42,342 bases of DNA, from positions 1 to 42,342 of the forward strand of contig NZ_RAHH01000038.1 of assembly GCF_003602095.1 (NCBI RefSeq), in the 5' to 3' direction. The position numbers and the translations under genes are program-made. The notes beneath the pieces were generated by a model. That model was not told the origin of the DNA and did no database searches. It saw only the letters and a list, made by a program, of their open reading frames with translations. Positions 9,137 through 18,374 of this stretch are shown piece by piece; positions within the stretch are counted from its first letter, which is position 1; each line of letters opens with the position of its first letter. The DNA comes from Rahnella woolbedingensis (lineage in GTDB: Bacteria; Pseudomonadota; Gammaproteobacteria; Enterobacterales; Enterobacteriaceae).

Positions 9137-11125
9137 CTACTTCGCCTGTTTTCTCAGCAGATAGATAAAGTACGGCGCACCGATAAATGTCGCGAGCAAA
9201 CCCGCCGGTATCTGGTTCGGAAAGATAATCATCCGGCCGCACCAGTCGGCAAAGACCATCAGTAAACCGCCGAGAATACTGGCGACCATCCACTGCGGAA
9301 CCGCACGACGAAAGCCCATCATACGCGCCATATGCGGTGCCATCAGCCCGACAAAGCTCAGCGGCCCGATGGTCAGCGTCGCGGCAGCCGTCATCACCGC
9401 CGCCAGCAATAAAATCGCCATGCGGGTCGGCGTCAGTGCAATACCTACCGATTTCGCCGTCACGCTGCCCAGCGGCAAAATATTAATCCAGCGACGGCAG
9501 AACGGTACAATCACCATCAGCACAGCCGCAATAATCAACGTACGCCATGCCGCTTCGGCAGAAACTGAATAAGTAGAACCGGAAAGCCAGGTCAGCAACC
9601 CCCCCATACGCGGATCACCACTCGCCAGCAGCAATGCCATCAGCGTGGTGAATGCAGTACTCAGCGCGATACCGGTCAGCAACATACGTTCGGCAGAGAA
9701 ACTGCGCAGGCCCGATGCCATCATAATCACCAGCAACGTCAGCGCCGCCCCGAGACTGCCCGCCGGTAACAGCCACGCAAAAGCATCGCCCGGCACGATA
9801 AACATCATCACTACCACGCCGGTCGCCGCGCCCGAGCTAATCCCCAGTACTTCCGGGCTCGCCATCGCGTTTCCGGTGAGTTTCTGGATCAGCACACCGG
9901 AAGATGCCAGCATGATGCCCGCCGCCAGTGCCGCCAGCACGCGGGGCAAACGCCACGGCAGCAGCGCCTGTAAATCCGCCCCCATAGACCAGCTCCAGCC
10001 TGTGGCGTTACGCCCTGCCATCAGTGCGATAACCAGACCCACAAACAATACCGCCAGCGCCAGAGCAACCCAGCGTACCAGGTGGTGACGCTCAGCCGGT
10101 ACGTTATCCCCCTGATCCATCGGCGGCGGCGTCATGTTGTTGCGAAGACGCGGCAACAGCCACAGCAGCAGCGGAGCACCGACCAGCGCGGTTGCGGCCC
10201 CGGTCGGAATTTCCATCCAGAACGTGGTGATGTACTGCATCACCTGATCGGTGAACCACAGCAACAAAGCACCAATCAGCGGCGCCATAATCAGACGTGA
10301 TGGCAAACGTCGCGCGCCGAGCATTTTCGCCAGAAGCGGGGCGAACAGACCGATAAAGCCGACGATACCGACTGCGTTAACCAGTTGCGCACTCATCAGA
10401 ATGGCCAGCGTCAGCACCGCCAGACGTGCCGCAGAAAGCCCGAGGCCGAGATTTTTTGCGATGCCGTCGTCAAGCCCGAGAAGCGTCATCGGACGCTGCA
10501 ACAGAAACGCCAGCAGCCAGACAATAACCACACGCGGCAACAGGAAGCTGGCGACATCCCAGTCCTGTTGCGTCAGCGAACCGCTGCTCCACATATACAG
10601 GCTTTGCAGGCTCTGATAATTGAAGATGCCGATCAGGCCGTTGACCGCACCGCAATACAAACCGAGCACCAGACCCGCCAGGATCAGCGTGACCGGTGAC
10701 ATGCGTTTGCCCCAGGCGATACCGAATACCAGTGCGCCAATCACCACTGCGCCAGTCATCGCAGCAAACTGCTGGGTGATCATCCCGCCCGGCAGCGCCC
10801 ACAACGTCGCGACCGTCAGCCCGAGTTGTGCGCCAGCCGAAACGCCGAGCGTCGCAGGTTCTGCCAGCGGGTTGCGTAATACCTGCTGGAACAGCAAACC
10901 GACCAGCCCGAGCCCTGCACCGGCCAGCAATGCCACGGCGATGCGCGGCAGCGAGCTGTAATGGAAAAGCATCTGCTGCACATTGTCGATGTCCGGCTGC
11001 CACAGTGCGCCGCGCCATTGCGCGTAAGGCAATTGCTGATGCAGGTTGTAAATACTGAGCGCGCCCGCAGCCAGCGCCATAATAATCAGAAGCGTCAGCG
11101 ACATGCTGAGCGAACGGCGGTTCAT
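9137..11125 (-). CDS. fhuB: Fe3+-hydroxamate ABC transporter permease FhuB
   Basis: FhuB is the inner-membrane channel for ferric hydroxamates (ferrichrome and relatives) received from FhuD and driven by FhuC. The 662-residue protein is a fused double permease of the FecCD type (E. coli 660). Each half has about ten membrane segments; repeats of the family motif LAGAGL...RNPLA (first half) and LAAGIML...GNAMASPEVLG (second half) are visible. The open frame runs to 11161, but the ATG at 11125 overlaps the fhuD stop (ATGA) and gives the canonical MNRRS start. It is the last gene of the fhu operon. Confidence 0.95.
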   Translation of the reverse strand: MNRRSLSMSLTLLIIMALAAGALSIYNLHQQLPYAQWRGALWQPDIDNVQQMLFHYSSLPRIAVALLAGAGLGLVGLLFQQVLRNPLAEPATLGVSAGAQLGLTVATLWALPGGMITQQFAAMTGAVVIGALVFGIAWGKRMSPVTLILAGLVLGLYCGAVNGLIGIFNYQSLQSLYMWSSGSLTQQDWDVASFLLPRVVIVWLLAFLLQRPMTLLGLDDGIAKNLGLGLSAARLAVLTLAILMSAQLVNAVGIVGFIGLFAPLLAKMLGARRLPSRLIMAPLIGALLLWFTDQVMQYITTFWMEIPTGAATALVGAPLLLWLLPRLRNNMTPPPMDQGDNVPAERHHLVRWVALALAVLFVGLVIALMAGRNATGWSWSMGADLQALLPWRLPRVLAALAAGIMLASSGVLIQKLTGNAMASPEVLGISSGAATGVVVMMFIVPGDAFAWLLPAGSLGAALTLLVIMMASGLRSFSAERMLLTGIALSTAFTTLMALLLASGDPRMGGLLTWLSGSTYSVSAEAAWRTLIIAAVLMVIVPFCRRWINILPLGSVTAKSVGIALTPTRMAILLLAAVMTAAATLTIGPLSFVGLMAPHMARMMGFRRAVPQWMVASILGGLLMVFADWCGRMIIFPNQIPAGLLATFIGAPYFIYLLRKQAK

Positions 11126-12045
11126 ACCGGTTTCCTCAGTGTGCTGGTTAAAATATTGCACTTGTCAGTTAAAATATTGCAAAAGTGCATTGCGCTGAAC
11201 GTTGCACCGTAGTACCAGACCGCAGGAATGACGGTGAACTGATTCGCACGCACGAAAGGCATCGATTTCCACAGAGGCGTTTTTTCAACGACGTTCATGA
11301 TGCTGGCGCTGTCATGGTCGAAACACAGCACACGGGCATTTTTGATGCCCGCCAGCCGTTCAACACCGACGGAAACGCTACCCCAGAAACTGCCCTCACC
11401 CTGCCAGGCGTTGGTCAGCCCGACATTATTCATGACTTCATGCAGCATGCTGCCCTGACCAAAGACCAGAACATGGCGCGGATCGATAAAAGTAATCAGC
11501 AACAACGGCTGCTGTGCCACCGGCTTCAGCTGTTCGCGGGTTTGGGCTAAGGTGTCCCGATAAAGCTGTAAATGCTTTTCTGCGCGATCCTGTAAACCCA
11601 GCGTATCCGCCAGTTTATGCAGAGAACTGATCGCCAGATCTAAGGGCTTTGCAGAGCCGTCATTGGCTTTTACGCTCAGCACCGGCGCAATGTTTTCCAG
11701 CTGGCTGGTTGCGGGGCCATAGCCCTTAGTCACCAGTACCAGAGAAGGTTTGAGCTGCTGGATAAGTTCCATATTGGGTTCGGTGCGCTGACCGACGTCA
11801 ATCACGCCCGGCGCCAGCGGCGGTTCCCCTACCCAAATGTTGTAATTACGGATATCCGCAACCGCCAGCGGCATTACGCCGAGGGCTATCAGAAGTTCAG
11901 CGGGAAGCCATTCCAGGGCAATAATACGGCTGAGATCGGGGCGGCTCGCTGACAGCGCAGGCAAGGAGGTCAGCAACGGGGAGAGCGCTATCATCTGCAA
12001 AATGCGACGACGGGTTATTGCGGAAAAATTTGAAATATCAGACAT
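11122..12045 (-). CDS. fhuD: Fe3+-hydroxamate-binding periplasmic protein FhuD
   Basis: FhuD binds ferric hydroxamates in the periplasm and docks on FhuB. The 307-residue product starts with a twin-arginine type signal (ITRRRILQMIALSP, cleavage near LSA about residue 33). The class III binding fold follows: PDLSRIIALEW, then the helix-linked second lobe. The C-terminus is odd: after the usual GATFSAMHF end it runs on through two near-identical heptads made by a 21-base repeat (11147-11181). It is about ten residues longer than the E. coli protein. The stop overlaps the fhuB start, and one base separates it from fhuC. Confidence 0.94.
   Translation of the reverse strand: MSDISNFSAITRRRILQMIALSPLLTSLPALSASRPDLSRIIALEWLPAELLIALGVMPLAVADIRNYNIWVGEPPLAPGVIDVGQRTEPNMELIQQLKPSLVLVTKGYGPATSQLENIAPVLSVKANDGSAKPLDLAISSLHKLADTLGLQDRAEKHLQLYRDTLAQTREQLKPVAQQPLLLITFIDPRHVLVFGQGSMLHEVMNNVGLTNAWQGEGSFWGSVSVGVERLAGIKNARVLCFDHDSASIMNVVEKTPLWKSMPFVRANQFTVIPAVWYYGATFSAMHFCNILTDKCNILTSTLRKPV
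11147..11181 (-). repeat. 21-base direct repeat in the fhuD 3' end
   Basis: The 14-base unit GTTAAAATATTGCA occurs at 11147-11160 and again at 11168-11181, offset by exactly 21 bases (seven codons). It encodes the repeated CNILT segments that extend FhuD. Confidence 0.9.
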
Positions 12046-12046
12046 A

Positions 12047-12859
12047 TCAGTATACGAAGCTCACCGGTGCGCCACCCGCTGGATGCGGCAAAATGCCCAT
12101 CGGAATGCCATAAATTTGTTCGAGCACCTCACCGCGCATCATCTCGTCGGGCGTGCCTTGTGCGATCATCTCGCCACCGCGCAGCGCCATCAGCTGGTCG
12201 CAGTAACGCGCTGCCATATTCAGGTCATGCAGAACCGCAATCACGGTTAAGCCTTTTTCACGGCTCAGACGCTGGATCAGGGCCAGTACATCTTTCTGAT
12301 GCGCAATATCCAGCGCAGAAGTCGGTTCGTCGAGCAGCAGACAGCGGCTGTCCTGCGCCACCATCATCGCCAGCCAGGCACGCTGACGCTCGCCACCGGA
12401 CAGGCTGTCGACCAGACGATGTGCGAAAGGTTTCAGGCCGACCAGCGCAATGGCTTCTTCGACTTTTTCTTTATCGTGATGTTTGAAACGCCCCAGTGCG
12501 CCGTGCCACGGATAGCGGCCAATCGCCACCAGTTCCTGCACGGTCATGCCTTCAGCGGCGGGAAGTTGCTGCGGCAGATAGGCCACCTGCCGCGCAAAAG
12601 CTTTGCTGTCCCAGTGCGCCAGTGGCGTTTCATTGAGGTAAATGGTTCCGGAGGTCGCCGCCTGATGACGTCCCAGCATTTTTAACAACGTCGATTTCCC
12701 TGAGCCATTGTGACCAATCAGTCCGCACACCTTTCCTTGCGGGAAAGTCAGCGACAATGGCGCCAGCAGTGTTCGCCCCGGCACGGTAAAGCTGACCTCT
12801 TGCAGGCGGAATACGCTGTCCGGCTGCGGGGAAGAAGGATGTACGTTGTTATCAGGCAT
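12047..12859 (-). CDS. fhuC: Fe3+-hydroxamate ABC transporter ATPase FhuC
   Basis: FhuC powers FhuB by ATP hydrolysis at the cytosolic face. It has Walker A GHNGSGKST (about 50-58), the ABC signature LSGGERQR, Walker B CLLLDEPTSALD and the H-loop histidine in VLHDLNMA, in the usual order. The frame is open to a GTG at 12904. That codon sits inside the hairpin 12898-12918 and gives 15 non-homologous residues, so the ATG at 12859 (270 residues; E. coli 265) is preferred. It follows fhuA by about 95 bases and is one base from fhuD. Confidence 0.94.
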   Translation of the reverse strand: MPDNNVHPSSPQPDSVFRLQEVSFTVPGRTLLAPLSLTFPQGKVCGLIGHNGSGKSTLLKMLGRHQAATSGTIYLNETPLAHWDSKAFARQVAYLPQQLPAAEGMTVQELVAIGRYPWHGALGRFKHHDKEKVEEAIALVGLKPFAHRLVDSLSGGERQRAWLAMMVAQDSRCLLLDEPTSALDIAHQKDVLALIQRLSREKGLTVIAVLHDLNMAARYCDQLMALRGGEMIAQGTPDEMMRGEVLEQIYGIPMGILPHPAGGAPVSFVY

Positions 12860-12897
12860 AAGATTTTCTACGTCGACATCTGGTTGAGAACAGGAAA

Positions 12898-12918
12898 CGG
12901 GCACGACCAGCGTGCCCG
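12898..12918 (-). terminator. Hairpin between fhuA and fhuC (attenuator-like)
   Basis: The stem CGGGCACG (12898-12905) pairs with CGTGCCCG (12911-12918) across a 5-base loop. On the minus strand it is followed by a weak T-rich stretch (TTTCCTGTT). It could partly terminate transcription after the receptor gene or protect the fhuA 3' end. Confidence 0.55.
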
Positions 12919-12954
12919 GATTTTAGTGCTTACATACTGACTATTCGATGACTC

Positions 12955-15183
12955 TTAGAAACGGAATGTTGCTGTTGCTACGACCTGGCGATCTGAACCC
13001 CAGTAACAGGCGTAATCGCGGTAGCAACTGGCGACATATTCGCGATCCAGCAAGTTGTTGATGTTCAGACCCACGGAAGAACCTGGCAGGCCGAAGCGAC
13101 CCAGATCGTACTTAACCGTAGCATCGACCAGCGTGTATGAAGAGACATTGAAGGCTTCATTCGCTTTGCCGGCATTCACACCGTTTGCGGTGTAGAAGCT
13201 GGAACTGGCACCGACATAACGCACACCGGAACCCACTGTCAGGCCGCTAAGCGCTGTTTCGTGGAAGGTGTAATCCGCCCACAGGGACGCCATATTTGCC
13301 GGCACTTCAACAGGACGTTTGCCTTCAAAGTTGGTGTCATGCGTGTATTTTGCATCGGTGTAGGTATAAGACGCCGTGATATTGATGTTGGCGTTAACCG
13401 CAGCTTTTGCTTCGAGTTCCACACCGCGTGAACGGATTTCACCCGACTGAACACTGAAGTTAGCGTCAGCAGGGTTGGCCGTCAGGTTTTTGTCTTTTGT
13501 CAGCTGGTATACCGCTGCCGTTACGCTGATCGGACGATCGTTCGGGATGTATTTGATCCCGGCTTCGTACTGTTTGCCCATTGAAGGATCGAACGGCTTT
13601 CCTTCTTTGGTCGCGCCGGCAGTCGGTTCAAAGGATTCGCTGTAGCTGAAGTACGGAGAAATACCGTTGTCGAACAGGTAGTTCAGACCGCCACGCCAGG
13701 TGAACTGCTCATCGTTGATCTGCGACGCGCTGTTGGTCGTACGGGTAAAGGTTGAGCTTTTCGCGAAGTCGTAACGACCACCAAGAGTCAGGATCCACTT
13801 ATTCCATTCCGCCTGATCCTGCACGTACAGACCGGTTTGTTCCTGACGATTGAGGATCTCATACGGGAAGTACAGTGAAACGTTGCCGTTACCGTATTGC
13901 GGATCGGCCAGATTCAGATTACTTGCACTGCCGTAGTCCGCGTCAATATCGTTACGCATACGCATGTAATCGACGCCTGCCAGCACGGTGTGATCGACAT
14001 CGCCGGTACCGAATTTGGCCTGAACCTGCGTATCAACATCAAAGTTCGCCAGCTTCTCTTTAGACTGAACATAGCTGCGCGTGATGTTGCCGTTACCGAG
14101 GTAACCGAAGCCATAAACTGATTTATATTCGGTATCGAGTTTGGTGTAACGCAGGTTCTGGCGCACCGTCCAGGTATCATCAAACTGATGCGCGAAGCTG
14201 TAACCGACCATTTTCTGGTTGCGGGACATGCGGTTATCCGCTTCACCTTCGTTGAAATCTGTCGGCAATTTATGCGCTTTACCGTTGGCGTCGTAATACG
14301 GCACCACGGTACCTTCACGCGGCAACCAGCCGTAATAACCGGCATCCGGATCGTTCTGGAAATTGCTCAGGAAGGTAAAGTCAGTTTTATCGTCAGGACG
14401 CCATGAGAAGGACGGAGCAATCGAATAGCGCTTCTCTTTCGCCATTTCCTGCTGCGCATCCTGACTGCGCGCCACGCCGGTCAGACGGTAGGAATACACG
14501 CCTGCATCGTCGATAGCATCGCTGAAATCAAAACCGGTCTGGTACAGATTGTCTGTACCCATTTTAAACTGCACTTCTTTCAGCGGTTCAGTGGTCGGGC
14601 GCTTGCTGACCATGCTGACTACGCCGCCCGGATTGCTTTTGCCGTACAGAACGGAAGACGGCCCGCGCAGCACTTCGACGCGCTCAAGCATGTACGGATC
14701 CATCGACACTTCAGAATAGTTGTCGCCCTGAAGTTTGATGCCGTCCAGATACTGGTTGGTGTTAACAGATGTGAAGCCACGGATTGCCATGGCGTCGATA
14801 GTGTTGGAGCTGCCACGACTGGCGAAGACACCCGGCGTATAACCCAGAGCCTCTTTCACGGTCACAGGCTGCTTCATGTCCATTTCTTCGCGGGTGACCA
14901 CTGAAACTGATTGTGGTGTTTTCACCAGTGGCGTGTCGGTTTTCGTACCGGTTGCGCTGTGTTTAGCCGCGATGGTCGCCGCAGGGCCCCACGCAGATTC
15001 CTGCGCCGCTTCGGGAGCAGAAGAAGCTGTCACGTTAATCGTGTCTTCTTGCGCAGGGGCGGTGGTTGCGGCACCGGCGTAAAACGCGGCAGAACCCAGT
15101 ATTGTCGTAATCGTTAAAGCTAACGTCCGACGCTTAAATGCGCCTTTTTGGACAGAAATTGAAAGCGAGCGTTGAGAAGCCAT
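12955..15183 (-). CDS. fhuA: Ferrichrome outer-membrane receptor FhuA (TonB-dependent)
   Basis: FhuA imports ferrichrome across the outer membrane using TonB energy. The ATG at 15183 gives 742 residues (E. coli 747 with signal). The signal peptide carries a long basic n-region (about residues 1-37). A TonB-box-like DTINVTAS follows it, then the plug domain (LVKTPQSVSVVTREEM to VSMVSKRP) and a 22-strand barrel ending in the terminal Phe of TATFRF. Two cysteines near the C-terminus (CYRDYAC) match the conserved surface disulfide. An in-frame upstream start would add 24 unlikely residues and run through the Fur box. Phage and colicin receptor roles are known for E. coli FhuA and not assured here. 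Confidence 0.94.
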   Translation of the reverse strand: MASQRSLSISVQKGAFKRRTLALTITTILGSAAFYAGAATTAPAQEDTINVTASSAPEAAQESAWGPAATIAAKHSATGTKTDTPLVKTPQSVSVVTREEMDMKQPVTVKEALGYTPGVFASRGSSNTIDAMAIRGFTSVNTNQYLDGIKLQGDNYSEVSMDPYMLERVEVLRGPSSVLYGKSNPGGVVSMVSKRPTTEPLKEVQFKMGTDNLYQTGFDFSDAIDDAGVYSYRLTGVARSQDAQQEMAKEKRYSIAPSFSWRPDDKTDFTFLSNFQNDPDAGYYGWLPREGTVVPYYDANGKAHKLPTDFNEGEADNRMSRNQKMVGYSFAHQFDDTWTVRQNLRYTKLDTEYKSVYGFGYLGNGNITRSYVQSKEKLANFDVDTQVQAKFGTGDVDHTVLAGVDYMRMRNDIDADYGSASNLNLADPQYGNGNVSLYFPYEILNRQEQTGLYVQDQAEWNKWILTLGGRYDFAKSSTFTRTTNSASQINDEQFTWRGGLNYLFDNGISPYFSYSESFEPTAGATKEGKPFDPSMGKQYEAGIKYIPNDRPISVTAAVYQLTKDKNLTANPADANFSVQSGEIRSRGVELEAKAAVNANINITASYTYTDAKYTHDTNFEGKRPVEVPANMASLWADYTFHETALSGLTVGSGVRYVGASSSFYTANGVNAGKANEAFNVSSYTLVDATVKYDLGRFGLPGSSVGLNINNLLDREYVASCYRDYACYWGSDRQVVATATFRF

Positions 15184-15218
15184 TGCATTATCTCTGGAGT
15201 GGTAATGGGAATGTAAAC

Positions 15219-15237
15219 GATAATTATTATTATGACC
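15219..15237 (-). promoter_or_regulatory. Fur box upstream of fhuA
   Basis: Read on the minus strand, the 19-mer GGTCATAATAATAATTATC matches the Fur consensus GATAATGATAATCATTATC at 15 of 19 positions. It ends 36 bases before the fhuA start. Iron-dependent repression of the fhuACDB operon is expected. Confidence 0.8.
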
Positions 15238-15423
15238 GTCGCATATTATGCGCAATGCTTGCCCGTCTGCAACACTAATTCACACATAGATTGGCTGAAT
15301 GAATAAAAAGTATCCCTATGTTAAGCATGGGTAAATATGCTTATAAATTAAACGGGGGTAGATGTAGCAGGCTTGCGGGGAATGTGAATCATCAGGGGTA
15401 AATTTGAGTTATGGATAACAAAT

Positions 15424-15455
15424 AAAAAGGGCACGATTTTCATCGTGCCCTTTTT
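15424..15455. terminator. Terminator downstream of mrcB
   Basis: AGGGCACGAT (15428-15437) pairs with ATCGTGCCCT (15442-15451) over a TTTC loop. It has A and T runs on the two sides, so it can act in both directions. Confidence 0.85.
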
Positions 15456-15535
15456 TACAATAAATCCAATATCCTAAATCATTCGAGTTGGATCATGGTA
15501 ACCAACGCCGAGCCAGCTTGAAGGATGACGGATAT

Positions 15536-18166
15536 TTAGTTGCCTGAACCAAACATATCCTTAATCCAGCCCGCCACGCCGTTGCTGTCTTTCTTCTCAT
15601 CCTGAGATTGTGGCTTTTGCTGCTGTTGCCCGGATTGCTGTTGTTGTTGTTGCTGCTGGATCTGTTGCTGCTGCTGTTGCTGAACTGCCGTCACAGAAGC
15701 CTGACACATCGCATCCGGCGAATCCGTCCAGACAGGGATGGAACGCGTTGCGCCACCGCCGCCCAGCATTCCGCCGCTGTTATTACCGCAGACAAAGTTA
15801 CCGCTGCCATCAATATTCATCGTACTGATGCCTTCCGGCATTTGCAGATCCAGTGGCTGCGGCGTGCCGTTCTCCAGATAGCGTCCGTACAGCACCAGCG
15901 CACCGGTTGAACCCCACAGTTTAGACGGGCCGTTGTTATCGCGACCAACCCAGGTAATGGCTACCTGATTGCCGTCGATGCCTGCAAACCAACTGTCACG
16001 CAGTTCGTTGGACGTACCGGTTTTGGCTGCCAGATGCAGTTTTGGGAACTTGTTCGCCAGAGCGCGTGATGTCCCTTCCTGCACAACCTGTTGCATCGCA
16101 TACAGCGTCAGATACGCCGCCTGTGACGGGATCACTCGGACTGCCTGCGGGAAGCTCTGATAAAGCACCGTGCCGTCTTCCGCAATCACCGAGCGCACCG
16201 CTGAAAGTGGCGCTTTGTTACCGCCGCTGGCAATAGTCTGATATTCCTGCGCCACTTCCATCGGCGTCAGTGCAATCGCACCGAGCAGCATCGACGGCGT
16301 CTGATTCAGAGATTCTTTCGGGATCCCCAGGTTTATCAGCGTACTGGTGATATTATCCAGCCCTACCGCCATACCCAGATTCACTGTCGGTATGTTCATA
16401 GAACGCGCCAGGGCATCCACCAGCAGAACCTGACCACGGAACTGATGGTCATCGTTTTTCGGCGACCACGTCTGTCCGTTCGCCAGTTTCAGCGTCAGTG
16501 GCTGGTCGGCCAGAATGGTGTTCAGACGGTATTTATCCGGCTGTGAAAGCGCAGTCAGATAGGTCGCCGGTTTAGCCAGAGAACCCACCTGACGGCGTGC
16601 CTGCATCGCACGGTTGAAGCCTGCGAACTGCGTTTCCGCGCCGCCGACCATCGCCCGCACTTCGCCGGTATAACGGTCAACAATGACCATCGCGGTTTCG
16701 ATGTCATTCAGGCCGCTTTTTTTGCGCAGTAACGGAATGCCTTCTTCGACCGCTTTTTCCGCCGCATCCTGAGAAATAGGATCCAGCGTGGTGAAGATTT
16801 TCACCCCGGACATGTCCTGAACTTTATCGCCCAGTTTGGCCTGAAGCTCCTGACGCACCATCTGCATAAACGCAGGCTGAGGCGAAATCACACCGCCTTT
16901 CGGCTGCACGCCAAGCGGACGCGCGCTGAGCATGTCATACAGCTCCTGATCGATAACTTTCTGATCAACCAGTAAACGCAGCACCAGATTACGACGCTGC
17001 AACGCCATTTGCGGGTTACGCCACGGGTTATACAGCGACGCACCTTTCACCATGCCGACCAGCAATGCCTGCTGATCGAGACTCAGTTCATTCACCGGAC
17101 GGCCAAAGTAATACAGGCTCGCCAGCGGGAAACCGCGGATCTGATCTGAACCGCTCTGGCCGAGATACACTTCGTTCAGATACAGCTCGAGAATGCGGTC
17201 TTTGCTGTAATCCGCGTCGAGCAGGATAGCCATCACCGCTTCACGCGCTTTACGGCTCAGGGAGCGCTCGTTAGTCAGGAACAGGTTTTTCACCAACTGC
17301 TGCGTCAGCGTTGAACCGCCCTGCACCGCATGACCGGCAGTCAGGTTAGCCAGCACCGCACGACCAATGGAATAGAAGTTAATCCCGTCATGTTCATAGA
17401 AATGGCGGTCTTCGGTCGCCAGCAAAGTGTCGACCAGCAAATCCGGGAAACCGGCGCGTGGCACGAACAGACGCTGTTCACCGTTGGCGTTAGAGGCCTG
17501 CAACATCGTTATCAGGCGCGGATCGAGGCGGAACAGCCCGAAGTCATGCTGATTATCCAGATTCTTGATTTCTGAAAGGCTGTTGCCATCAAACATCAGA
17601 CGGGCGTTTACCTGCCCTTCTTTACCTTCCGGGAAATCAAACGGACGACGCAACAAATCGATGTAATTCGCGTGCACCGTAAACTCGCCAGGGCGGGTGA
17701 TGCGCGTCACTTCGCGGTACTGCGTCCCTTCCAGCAACCCGACCATTGCCGCTTTGCTGATCTGCATGTCCGGCTCAAGATTCACCTGACGGCCATACAC
17801 CGCCGCAGGCAACTGCCAGACTTTACCGCCGTCAATGCGGTCATGGATTTGCCTGTTCAGATAAAACGCGTAAATCCCAAGCAGAATAAGAAACACGATG
17901 AACAGTTTGACTAACAGCCAGAAGATACGGCGCTTCAGGCTCTTTTTTCCGCCTTTTTTGGCTTTACGCGGCGATGCTTTACGGCTCATGCGAGATCCCT
18001 GTTCTTCTTCGTACTCATCGTCATCCTCATACTCGTCATCGATTTCTTCTTCGTCATCATCGTAGTCGTCATCCCGGCGGCTACGGCGGACGGGACGAGC
18101 CCGCTCAGGCTTGCGCCCGGCAGGTTTACCTTTACGGCCAATCGGCTCGCGATCATCGCCAGACAT
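15536..18166 (-). CDS. mrcB: Bifunctional penicillin-binding protein 1B
   Basis: PBP1b polymerises and cross-links peptidoglycan at the inner membrane. The 876-residue protein has an acidic/basic cytosolic tail of about 80 residues, one membrane helix (about 82-105) and a UB2H domain. The GT51 glycosyltransferase follows, with catalytic Glu in [12 protein letters not shown], then the transpeptidase with SLAK (SxxK), SMN (SxN) and KTGT motifs. The C-terminal tail contains an unusually long glutamine run and ends in the conserved [13 protein letters not shown]. coli PBP1b is 844 residues; the excess is in the tails. The gene is followed by its own terminator and is independent of fhuA. Confidence 0.97.
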   Translation of the reverse strand: MSGDDREPIGRKGKPAGRKPERARPVRRSRRDDDYDDDEEEIDDEYEDDDEYEEEQGSRMSRKASPRKAKKGGKKSLKRRIFWLLVKLFIVFLILLGIYAFYLNRQIHDRIDGGKVWQLPAAVYGRQVNLEPDMQISKAAMVGLLEGTQYREVTRITRPGEFTVHANYIDLLRRPFDFPEGKEGQVNARLMFDGNSLSEIKNLDNQHDFGLFRLDPRLITMLQASNANGEQRLFVPRAGFPDLLVDTLLATEDRHFYEHDGINFYSIGRAVLANLTAGHAVQGGSTLTQQLVKNLFLTNERSLSRKAREAVMAILLDADYSKDRILELYLNEVYLGQSGSDQIRGFPLASLYYFGRPVNELSLDQQALLVGMVKGASLYNPWRNPQMALQRRNLVLRLLVDQKVIDQELYDMLSARPLGVQPKGGVISPQPAFMQMVRQELQAKLGDKVQDMSGVKIFTTLDPISQDAAEKAVEEGIPLLRKKSGLNDIETAMVIVDRYTGEVRAMVGGAETQFAGFNRAMQARRQVGSLAKPATYLTALSQPDKYRLNTILADQPLTLKLANGQTWSPKNDDHQFRGQVLLVDALARSMNIPTVNLGMAVGLDNITSTLINLGIPKESLNQTPSMLLGAIALTPMEVAQEYQTIASGGNKAPLSAVRSVIAEDGTVLYQSFPQAVRVIPSQAAYLTLYAMQQVVQEGTSRALANKFPKLHLAAKTGTSNELRDSWFAGIDGNQVAITWVGRDNNGPSKLWGSTGALVLYGRYLENGTPQPLDLQMPEGISTMNIDGSGNFVCGNNSGGMLGGGGATRSIPVWTDSPDAMCQASVTAVQQQQQQQIQQQQQQQQSGQQQQKPQSQDEKKDSNGVAGWIKDMFGSGN

Positions 18167-18374
18167 CAGTCAATCTCCCAACGTGCTGCTGTGTTCGTCA
18201 TAATGATTCTGCTTAGCTGAGTCATTTTCATTTTTGATTTCATAAAGATAGATTCAATGGCCTGAAATCCAGGCCGCAAGGCGCTTACTCTGTGCCCCGC
18301 TTAAGTTTTCGCCCACAGGAAATGTCTGAAAAACCGGCCCTTTCATGCACAATTTTTAAAGACTCAGACAGACA

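Larger units (their letters stand above)
15184..15535 (-). other. mrcB-fhuA intergenic region: fhuA promoter and mrcB terminator
   Basis: This 352-base interval holds no gene. Nearest fhuA lies a Fur box (15219-15237), with AT-rich sequence farther right that probably contains the promoter. A strong hairpin terminator (15428-15451) marks the end of the mrcB transcript. The rest (15452-15535) shows nothing recognisable. Confidence 0.75.

Noticed and set aside
12860-12904. Longer FhuC from the GTG at 12904
   Set aside because: The GTG is buried in a hairpin, and the extra 15 residues have no counterpart in E. coli FhuC.
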